Assembly: GCA_023262065.1 (NCBI GenBank)
Contig: JALRDW010000126.1
Span: forward strand, 1-5,023
Length of the DNA stretch: 5,023 nt
DNA from: Acidimicrobiia bacterium
Lineage (GTDB): Bacteria > Actinomycetota > Acidimicrobiia > IMCC26256
Reading direction: 5' to 3'
This document shows, one piece after another, positions 1-5,023 of this stretch. The position numbers and the translations under genes are program-made. Within the stretch, counting starts at the first letter, position 1. Each line of letters opens with the position of its first letter. The notes under the pieces were generated by a model. That model made no database searches. It was not told where the DNA came from and saw nothing but the letters and a program-made list of their open reading frames with translations.

Positions 1-1440
1 GGCGTAGTCGACCTTCACGAGCGGGTACGCACCGGGGTCGGTCGCGCCCGGGTTCGGCTCGAGCGTGCCGGAGGCGGTCGTCCGCATCCCGGCGAAGCCG
101 GCCAGGATCGACGTCTCGTCGGGGGCCACCGCGATCCCCGCCCGGTTCACGAGGCGGGCCGTGGCGAGACCGTACCGACGGGCGGTCGGCAGGTCGACCA
201 CGCCGATGAAGCCGTAGTAGTCGGGCGAGGTGGTGGCCCCGTCGGCCGGCCGCACGCCGTAGAACACGCGACGCGCGACCTCGCGCTGGCCGGTGCGCGG
301 GAGGTACGAGCCGGTCGCCGACCGGCTCTCGAACGTGTCGGTCGGGTAGGGGATGCCCCGCCAGGCGGAGTTCACCTCGATGCCGCGCGGATCAGCGCCA
401 TCGAGGAACGCACGGGCCGTCGCATCTTCCTGCATCCAGGTCGTGACGATCGCCGTGTCGGCGTTCGCCTCGGCCCGCACGAGCGGCTGGGAGGGTGCGA
501 ACGCAGGCCAGCGGACACCAGGGTTCAACTCCCGGAGCTCGGGGTCGGCGTAGAAGCTGTCGAGGCGCGAGTCGGAGATGATGCGAGCGACGAGCCGCGG
601 GGAGAGCACGAGGTCGGTGATCTGCTGACCGGTCGTCGGGTTCCGGAGGTTGTGCACGACGGTGACCGCGGTCAGGTCGATCGGGGCGTAGCGGACGCGC
701 GTGGTCGACGGGTGGGCTGCGAGTTCGGCCGGCGTCATCGGCAACGAGGTGATGCCGAAGTCGACCTGCTCCTCGAGCATGGCGAGGCGTCCCTCGTTCG
801 AGGAGGACTCCGTGACGTCCATGATCACCGGATCCCCGCCGGTGCACCGGGCGCTCGCGACGCGGTACAGGAGCGGGATCGCCGAGGCGGACCCGCCGGT
901 CCGGACGTCGAAGTCGGACACCGCCGGGCAGTCGGCGATGCTCGGCGCGAACCGGATGGTCGTGATCGCGTACGCGGTCGGCAACGTTCCCGGTGCGATC
1001 GGCGTGCCGGTGTTCTCGTACGCCATCAGCGAGCAGGGTCGGGTGCTCGAGCACCCGAGCTCGGGGAGGTCGAGCGCGCTGCGGACCTCGAAGTTCGTCC
1101 GTCCGGTGCCGTCGGCCGCGGTGATCGCGCCGGTGACCTGGTTGCCGTCATCGGCGTTCGGGAACGCCTGGTTCGTGAAGCAGTCGGCGAGGGAGGTCGG
1201 GGCCTCGCGGCACTGCACGACGTTGACCGTGTACTGCCCGGTCGACCGGCGCGTGGGCCGGAAGGCCGTCCACGACACGGTGACCACCTGGGTGCCGAGC
1301 TCGGTCGATGGACCGGCGACGACCACCCGCCCGTCGACCCCGCTGTCGGCGGTGCCGACGCCCGCCGGCACCGCCACGGCGGTGGCGGCGATGGCGAGGA
1401 CGGCAGCTGCGGCGAGCGGACGTCGGAGGAACGGGACCAT
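1..1440 (-). CDS. Exported PstS-like substrate-binding protein with N-terminal neocarzinostatin-like module (partial, 3' end outside window)
   Basis: The minus-strand frame from the ATG at 1440 is open for 480 codons and runs off the window, so the C terminus is missing. Residues 1-31 form a signal peptide: RR at 6-7, an Ala/Val core, and likely cleavage near AVA (21-23) or GTA (29-31). There is no lipobox Cys. Residues about 36-168 resemble a neocarzinostatin-type beta-sandwich (VVQC at 74-77, C87, C130, C137). Residues about 175-480 follow the PstS/type 2 periplasmic-binding-protein order: TGGSAS (181-186), SSSNEG (212-217), VDFGITSLPMT (226-236), LNPG (304-307), VRAEANADT (321-329), YGFIGVVD (409-416), and AYPL near the end. 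Known PstS proteins bind inorganic phosphate and deliver it to PstC/PstA. Here several phosphate-contacting positions are changed, so ligand and role are uncertain. The ATG is preceded by GAGG at a 6-nt spacing. It sits 8 bp after the sortase-like gene, almost certainly in one operon. Six cysteines could form three disulfides. The PBP assignment is firm; true PstS function is inferred from context. Confidence 0.86.
   Translation of the reverse strand, partial: MVPFLRRPLAAAAVLAIAATAVAVPAGVGTADSGVDGRVVVAGPSTELGTQVVTVSWTAFRPTRRSTGQYTVNVVQCREAPTSLADCFTNQAFPNADDGNQVTGAITAADGTGRTNFEVRSALDLPELGCSSTRPCSLMAYENTGTPIAPGTLPTAYAITTIRFAPSIADCPAVSDFDVRTGGSASAIPLLYRVASARCTGGDPVIMDVTESSSNEGRLAMLEEQVDFGITSLPMTPAELAAHPSTTRVRYAPIDLTAVTVVHNLRNPTTGQQITDLVLSPRLVARIISDSRLDSFYADPELRELNPGVRWPAFAPSQPLVRAEANADTAIVTTWMQEDATARAFLDGADPRGIEVNSAWRGIPYPTDTFESRSATGSYLPRTGQREVARRVFYGVRPADGATTSPDYYGFIGVVDLPTARRYGLATARLVNRAGIAVAPDETSILAGFAGMRTTASGTLEPNPGATDPGAYPLVKVDYA
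937..1335 (-). other. Neocarzinostatin-like beta-sandwich domain within the binding protein
   Basis: This covers residues about 36-168 of the binding protein. The arrangement recalls the neocarzinostatin apoprotein family: a TVSW strand, then a Y-x-V-x-x-x-QC strand (71-77), a second Cys exactly 10 residues on (C77, C87), an ADGTGRTNFEVR segment (109-120), a close Cys pair (C130, C137) followed by a short strand, and a closing ITTIRFAP strand (159-166). Known family members have two disulfides with very similar spacing. The match is by motif order, not by alignment score. A generic Ig-like domain is the main alternative. Confidence 0.55.
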
Positions 1441-1446
1441 CGGGGA

Positions 1447-1450
1447 CCTC
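1447..1450 (-). promoter_or_regulatory. Ribosome binding site of the binding protein gene, overlapping the upstream stop codon
   Basis: On the minus strand GAGG lies 6 nt before the ATG at 1440 and overlaps the TGA stop (1451-1449) of the sortase-like gene. This fixes the start of the binding protein and suggests translational coupling of the two genes. Confidence 0.7.
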
Positions 1451-2366
1451 ACAGCGCTGCCGGTAGCAGCGTGGCGGCGCACTCGAACACCCACCAGGTG
1501 GCGGCGACGAGCACGGGGACGGACACGAGGTAGGCGGACCACGGGCGCCACCGGAGCGCCAGCCAGGTGGCACCGAGCGCGGCGGCTGCGAGTGCGATGA
1601 GTCCGAGCACGAGGGCTCCGATCCCGGAGCCCTCGCCGACGAGCCCGGTCTCGGCCGCCTCGACGCGGCGCACGTGCGGGGTCGATGCGACGGGCGCGCT
1701 CGCGAGCCGGGCCCGGGCGACCAGGTACCGGGAGGCGTCCCGGGGCGGATCGGCGGTGAGCAGCGTCAGCTCGCCGCGTCGACTGGTCGTGGCGAACACC
1801 GTCGCATCGTCGGCGGCGGTCGTGGTCACCTCGGTGACCCGGTAGCGGGCCCGGCCCTGACCCGTCACCACACCGATCGTGTCCCCCGGCTCCAGGCGGT
1901 CGAGGTCGCGGAACGGTGCACCGAAGGTGGTGCGGCGAGCGATGAGCACGCTGTTGCCGGCCTGACCGGGCATCGGCGTCGCCCGCACGTGGCCCGGACC
2001 GCCGGCGGTGACGGTGGCGGTCGTGCCCTCGGCGACGATCTGGCGGATCCCGAGGTCGGGGACGGTCAGGATCGCGATCGGCGTACCCGGGTCGATCCGA
2101 CCCCCGATGGGTGCGCTACCCGCCGCGAGCTCCGAACGCAGCGTCCGCTCGCGGAGCTCCTGGTCGCGGGCCGCGGTGAGGCGTGATCCGATCAGGAGGA
2201 AGAGCACGAAGGCGAGCAGGATCGTCGCGGCGATCCCGAGCGCAGGGCGGATGACCGCGCGGGCCATCCGAGGCCTCGGTGCTGCGGATTCGGGCTCGTG
2301 GTCGGGGGCCTCGATGACCTCGATGTCGTCGTCGTCGATGCTCGAGCCGACGGTCGTCGTCGTCAT
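1449..2366 (-). CDS. Sortase-fold membrane protein lacking the catalytic His and Cys (pseudo-sortase)
   Basis: The 305-residue reading (ATG at 2366) has a cytoplasmic acidic tail with a DDDD run, a basic stretch and a membrane helix (about 39-62). An extracytoplasmic sortase domain follows, then two C-terminal helices (about 248-271 and 277-296) and a terminal LLPAAL. Sortase hallmarks are clear: GPGH, MPGQAGNS, RTTFGAPF, LEPGDTI and LTLLT. Active sortases are cysteine transpeptidases that join secreted proteins to the cell wall with a His-Cys-Arg triad. Here the His position in the GHRTT-type motif is Arg (codon 1935-1937) and the Cys of the TLTTC-type motif is Ala (codon 1752-1754). A candidate for the third residue, Arg, remains in the ASRYLV segment. 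Transpeptidase activity is therefore not expected; a scaffold or binding role is inferred. An upstream in-frame ATG at 2411 would add 15 residues, but it lies only 6 bp from the PHO box, so the MTTTT start is preferred. The gene is first in a unit with the binding protein. Confidence 0.85.
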   Translation of the reverse strand: MTTTTVGSSIDDDDIEVIEAPDHEPESAAPRPRMARAVIRPALGIAATILLAFVLFLLIGSRLTAARDQELRERTLRSELAAGSAPIGGRIDPGTPIAILTVPDLGIRQIVAEGTTATVTAGGPGHVRATPMPGQAGNSVLIARRTTFGAPFRDLDRLEPGDTIGVVTGQGRARYRVTEVTTTAADDATVFATTSRRGELTLLTADPPRDASRYLVARARLASAPVASTPHVRRVEAAETGLVGEGSGIGALVLGLIALAAAALGATWLALRWRPWSAYLVSVPVLVAATWWVFECAATLLPAAL

Positions 2367-2417
2367 GGGACCCTGAGTAGCACGGCCCGTCGGGTCGGCG
2401 ACAAGGCGCATCGCGCT

Positions 2418-2439
2418 GTTCAGCCAAGGTTCACCTCGT
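2418..2439 (+). promoter_or_regulatory. PHO box: two 11-nt direct repeats starting GTTCA
   Basis: GTTCAGCCAAG (2418-2428) is followed directly by GTTCACCTCGT (2429-2439). The 11-nt period and the GTTCA starts match the direct-repeat units bound by PhoP in Streptomyces and resemble RegX3 sites in mycobacteria (known pattern roughly G-K-T-C-A-Y-Y-Y-R-S-G). By eye each unit agrees at about 9 of 11 positions. The site lies about 29 bp before the candidate pstC -10 and 51 bp from the sortase-like ATG, so it could serve both directions. The regulator itself is not in the window. Confidence 0.72.
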
Positions 2440-2467
2440 CGTCGGTCCTCGGCAAACCGCCCCTCGC

Positions 2468-2473
2468 CACAAT
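2468..2473 (+). promoter_or_regulatory. Candidate -10 element for the pstCAB unit
   Basis: CACAAT is the most TATAAT-like hexamer downstream of the PHO box, about 63 bp before the chosen pstC start. No recognisable -35 accompanies it. This is a suggestion from position and sequence only. Confidence 0.3.
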
Positions 2474-2536
2474 GTCAGGCGGCGTGCGGCGGTTCCCGGA
2501 CCGGACGTCGGGGACGAGTTGGAGCCTGAGCCCGCG

Positions 2537-3541
2537 ATGCAACCGATCGATCCGACCATCGCCCTCGAGGGGTTCGGCCCCGGGGTCGAGGACCGAGTTC
2601 GTCCGGTGACCCGTCGGAGCGGCGCCGACCGGTGGTTCCGCGGCGTGGTGACCGGGGCCGGTGCGTTCACGCTCCTGCTCATGGGCCTGATCGGCCTCTT
2701 CCTCCTCGTCCGCTCGATGGACGCGTTGCGAGCCGCCGGCCCGTCGTTCCTCACGACGGCGGCGTGGGAACCCGACGGTGGCGCCTTCGGCATCGCGGCG
2801 GTGCTGCTCGGCACCGCGCTCATCGCGGTGGTGGCGCTGGCGCTGGCCGTCCCGGTGGCGATCGCAGGTTCGATCTTCATCACCGACTACGCCCCGGCGC
2901 GGATGCGCACGCCGTTGGTCTGGCTCGTCGACCTGCTCGCTGCGGTGCCGAGTCTCATCTACGGACTGTGGGGGCGTGCGTACCTCCAGCCGAAGATCAT
3001 CCCGATCAGCGATTGGCTGAGCACGCACCTCGGCTTCATCCCATTCCTCGATGCGGACCGCGCCGCCGGGTTCGCGGCGTCGACCTTCGTCGCCAGCGTG
3101 GTGGTGGCGCTCATGGTGCTGCCGATCTGCACTGCGGTCATGCGCGAGGTGTTCTCGCAGGCGCCGCCCGGCGAGAAGGAGGGCGCACTCGCGCTCGGCG
3201 GCACGCGGTGGGGTGTGATCCGCACGGTCGTGATCCCGTTCGGCCGCGGCGGGATGGTCGGAGCCTCGATGCTCGGCCTGGGCCGGGCTCTCGGTGAGAC
3301 GATCGCCATCACCCTCATCATCTCGCCGACCTTCGATCTCGGTCGACTCACACGGATCCTCGAGACGGGGGGCAACTCGATCGCGTCGCTCATCGCCCTG
3401 CGGTTCTCGGAGTCCTCATCCTTCGGCATCAGCGCGCTCATGGCCGCCGGGCTGACGCTGTTCGTCATCACGCTGCTCGTCAATGCGGCGGCGTCGATCG
3501 TGGTGGCCCGATCGCGCTCCGGCGCGGCGACGGAGATCTGA
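2537..3541 (+). CDS. pstC: Phosphate ABC transporter permease PstC
   Basis: This is one of the two integral membrane subunits that form the phosphate channel of the Pst importer. The 334-residue protein has a first membrane helix at about 38-59, a BPD_transp_1 permease core from about 85, and a last helix at about 297-324. PstC hallmarks are AAVPSLIYGLWG (135-146), an EAA-type cytoplasmic loop for the ATPase (about 213-235, with EGALALGGTRWG and a proline in VVIPFGRGG) and LGRALGETIAI (248-258). A loop after the YGLWG motif (about 147-178) is typical of longer PstC proteins. The ATG at 2537 has GGAG 12 nt upstream. An in-frame TTG at 2519 with GGGGA close by would add six residues and cannot be excluded. 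It is the first gene of pstCAB, with pstA starting 2 bp after its stop. Transcription is probably under Pho control from the upstream repeat. Function is confident; only the start is in doubt. Confidence 0.95.
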   Translation: MQPIDPTIALEGFGPGVEDRVRPVTRRSGADRWFRGVVTGAGAFTLLLMGLIGLFLLVRSMDALRAAGPSFLTTAAWEPDGGAFGIAAVLLGTALIAVVALALAVPVAIAGSIFITDYAPARMRTPLVWLVDLLAAVPSLIYGLWGRAYLQPKIIPISDWLSTHLGFIPFLDADRAAGFAASTFVASVVVALMVLPICTAVMREVFSQAPPGEKEGALALGGTRWGVIRTVVIPFGRGGMVGASMLGLGRALGETIAITLIISPTFDLGRLTRILETGGNSIASLIALRFSESSSFGISALMAAGLTLFVITLLVNAAASIVVARSRSGAATEI

Positions 3542-3543
3542 CC

Positions 3544-4674
3544 ATGGCGATCGTGGAACTCGTACGCGACGACGCGACCACGGCACCGGATGCCGCACGA
3601 CCGATCCGTTTCCGCCGGGTCGAGCGCGACGATGTGCTCGCGATCGGCGGAGCGGCGGTCGCGGCCTCGGCGCTCGCGTGGCTGCTCTTCACCCGGTTCA
3701 CCGCAGCCGGGGTGAACCTCGGCATGTTCGTCGTGGGCTACGTGGTGTTCCTCCTCCTCGTCTGGGGGATCGGCCGCGAGCAGTACGACGCGGTCCGGGC
3801 GCGTGACCTCGTCGCACGGGCCGTCTTCTGGAGCGTGGGGCTGCTGCTCATCGTGCCGATGGTGGCCATCACCGTGTACACGGTCGCGAAGGGCGTGGCC
3901 GCCCTGACCCCGAACTTCTTCCTCGAGGACCAGAGCCGGGTCGGTCCGTTGAGCCCGCCGAGTGTCGGCGGTGCGTCCCAGGCGATCGTCGGCACTCTCG
4001 AGCAGGTGGGCCTCGCCACGCTCATCTCGGTCCCACTCGGCGTGCTCGTGGCGGTGTTCCTCAACGAGGTCGGGGGCCGCCTCGCACGGCCGGTCCGGAT
4101 GATCGTCGACGCGATGAGCGCGATTCCGTCGATCGTGGCCGGTCTCTTCATCTTCGCTGCGTTCATCCTCGCCCTCGGCGGGCAGCTCAGCGGGTTCGCA
4201 GCGGCGCTCGCGCTCTCCGTGCTCATGCTCCCGACCGTGACCCGCACGACGGAGGTCGTCCTCCGTCTCGTCCCCGGAGGCCTGCGCGAGGCCGGTCTCG
4301 CACTCGGTGCGACCGAGTGGAGCACGACCCGCCACGTCGTGCTCCCGACGGCCCGCAGCGGCATCGTCACCGCGGTCATCCTCGGTGTGGCCCGCGTCAT
4401 CGGGGAGACCGCGCCGCTGCTGCTCACGACCCTCGGTGCGACCGCCATGAACGCCAACCCGTTCTCCGGGAAGCAGTCGGCGCTGCCCCTCTACGTGTAC
4501 CGGTTGTTCCAGTTGCCACAGGAGGTCGCGATCCAGCGCGCCTGGACCGGCGCGCTCGTGCTCCTGCTCCTCGTCCTCGTCCTCTTCGTCACCGCTCGAA
4601 TCATCGGTGGGCGCGGGGCCGGCCACATCAGCCGGTTCCGTCGGGCCCGCCTCGCCAGAGAGGGTCTCGCATGA
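3544..4674 (+). CDS. pstA: Phosphate ABC transporter permease PstA, with N-terminal two-helix extension
   Basis: This is the partner permease of PstC in the phosphate importer. The 376-residue protein is about 80 residues longer than Escherichia coli PstA (about 296). The extra length is N-terminal and holds two predicted helices (about 33-50 and 60-76). The usual first PstA helix follows at about 94-115, then a periplasmic segment. The permease core starts near 145: [11 protein letters not shown] (194-204), an EAA loop with [13 protein letters not shown] (247-259) and VVLPTARSG (265-273), then [10 protein letters not shown] (284-293). [15 protein letters not shown] (305-319) is the typical PstA loop before the last helix (about 334-354). 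GGAG at 3532-3535 lies 8 nt before the ATG, inside the end of pstC. The 3' end overlaps pstB by ATGA, indicating translational coupling. Identity is firm; the role of the extra helices is unknown. Confidence 0.95.
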   Translation: MAIVELVRDDATTAPDAARPIRFRRVERDDVLAIGGAAVAASALAWLLFTRFTAAGVNLGMFVVGYVVFLLLVWGIGREQYDAVRARDLVARAVFWSVGLLLIVPMVAITVYTVAKGVAALTPNFFLEDQSRVGPLSPPSVGGASQAIVGTLEQVGLATLISVPLGVLVAVFLNEVGGRLARPVRMIVDAMSAIPSIVAGLFIFAAFILALGGQLSGFAAALALSVLMLPTVTRTTEVVLRLVPGGLREAGLALGATEWSTTRHVVLPTARSGIVTAVILGVARVIGETAPLLLTTLGATAMNANPFSGKQSALPLYVYRLFQLPQEVAIQRAWTGALVLLLLVLVLFVTARIIGGRGAGHISRFRRARLAREGLA

Positions 4675-5023
4675 CCGCAGTCGAATCCGACGTCATCGAT
4701 CTCCAGGCCGCGGCGCAATCCACCGCCTCTGAGATCACCGCCCGCGATGTGAGTGCGTGGTTCGGGGACCACAAGGTGCTCGAGGGGGTGTCCCTCGACA
4801 TGCCGAGCGCGCAGGTCACCGCGCTCATCGGCCCATCGGGTTGCGGGAAGTCGACCTTCCTCCGGATCCTCAACCGGATGCACGAGCTCGTGCCCTCGGC
4901 ACAGCTCTCCGGCACCATCGCGCTCGACGGCACCGACATCTACCGGGGCGACATCCCGGTGACGGAGATGCGGCGTCGGATCGGGATGGTGTTCCAGAAG
5001 CCCAATCCGTTCCCGGCGATGAC
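4671..5023 (+). CDS. pstB: Phosphate ABC transporter ATPase PstB (partial, 5' part)
   Basis: This is the cytoplasmic ATPase that powers phosphate import through PstC/PstA. Only the first 117 residues are present and the frame is open to the window end. Visible parts are a short variable N terminus (1-22), an aromatic A-loop region (W30, F31), Walker A GPSGCGKS (54-61), the conserved [10 protein letters not shown] segment (64-73), and the Q-loop in [11 protein letters not shown] (107-117, Q109). The QKPNPFPM-type motif is characteristic of PstB rather than other ABC ATPases. The signature motif, Walker B and H-loop lie beyond the window. The ATG overlaps the pstA stop as ATGA, and a strong purine-rich site AGAGAGGG (4657-4664) sits 6 nt upstream. 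phoU would be a common next neighbour but is not visible here. Confidence 0.95.
   Translation, partial: MTAVESDVIDLQAAAQSTASEITARDVSAWFGDHKVLEGVSLDMPSAQVTALIGPSGCGKSTFLRILNRMHELVPSAQLSGTIALDGTDIYRGDIPVTEMRRRIGMVFQKPNPFPAM

Larger units (their letters stand above)
2367..2536. promoter_or_regulatory. Divergent intergenic control region between the sortase-like gene and pstC
   Basis: This 170-bp region separates the two divergent units and must hold both promoters. It contains a PHO-box-like direct repeat (2418-2439) and a possible -10 for pstC (CACAAT, 2468-2473). The position about 17 bp upstream of that -10 has no TTGACA-like sequence, as expected for an activator-dependent promoter. I see no convincing terminator, attenuator or riboswitch. 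A leftward promoter must lie between about 2367 and 2440, but I cannot pick its -10 with confidence. Confidence 0.6.

Noticed and set aside
392..1054. A 220-codon minus-strand frame inside the binding protein gene
   Set aside because: It is in another frame of the same strand, with an Arg/His/Pro-rich nonsense-like translation. The correct frame is open throughout and carries the PBP motifs.
1441..1448. Possible promoter or terminator between the sortase-like gene and the binding protein gene
   Set aside because: The gap is only 8 bp and contains part of the ribosome binding site. Co-transcription explains it better.
652..1600. Two overlapping plus-strand open frames of nearly 300 codons opposite the binding protein gene
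   Set aside because: They are antisense to a coherent exported protein with signal peptide and family motifs. Their own translations show no domain and have the composition of frame shadows.
2409..2411. Upstream ATG start for the sortase-like protein (15 residues longer)
   Set aside because: It lies 6 bp from the PHO box, leaving no room for promoter and leader on that side, and has no good ribosome binding site. The ATG at 2366 gives a more natural start, though its own AGGG site is only modest.
2959..4626. A 555-codon open frame on the minus strand opposite pstC and pstA
   Set aside because: The translation is dominated by Arg, Glu, Asp, His and Gly low-complexity stretches with no recognisable domain. 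It lies wholly antisense to two clear permease genes. Long antisense frames are expected in very G+C-rich coding DNA.
1..5023. Mobile elements, CRISPR arrays, tRNA or rRNA genes
   Set aside because: I found no transposase-like protein, terminal inverted repeats, regularly spaced repeats or tRNA-like cloverleaf. The window is almost fully explained by five genes and one control region.

Overview
The window is very G+C-rich DNA with strong G/C third-position bias, TTG/GTG/ATG starts and actinobacterial-type Pho boxes. This points to a high-GC actinomycete-like bacterium (Actinomycetota); I cannot place it more finely from sequence alone. It is a phosphate-uptake (pst) locus built as two divergent transcription units around one 170-bp regulatory region (about 2367-2536).

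Rightward unit (+ strand): pstC (2537-3541), pstA (3544-4674) and the 5' part of pstB (4671 to the window end). The genes are tightly coupled: 2 bp between pstC and pstA, and an ATGA overlap between pstA and pstB. They encode the two permeases and the ATPase of a high-affinity phosphate ABC importer. Two 11-nt direct repeats beginning GTTCA (2418-2439) upstream of pstC match the actinobacterial PHO-box pattern, which suggests phosphate-starvation control.

Leftward unit (- strand): a sortase-fold membrane protein (2366-1449), followed 8 bp later by an exported periplasmic-binding-protein-like, PstS-related gene (1440 to beyond position 1). The second gene is open over all 480 codons and leaves the window without a stop.

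The leftward unit is the unusual part. The sortase-like protein keeps the sortase scaffold, but its catalytic His and Cys are replaced by Arg and Ala. The binding protein has no lipobox, carries an N-terminal module that looks like a neocarzinostatin-type beta-sandwich, and has lost several residues that contact phosphate in classical PstS. It also contains an internal LPRTG pentapeptide. Together they look like a surface-exposed module that shares the Pho-controlled region with a normal PstCAB importer but is unlikely to work as an ordinary PstS plus an ordinary sortase.
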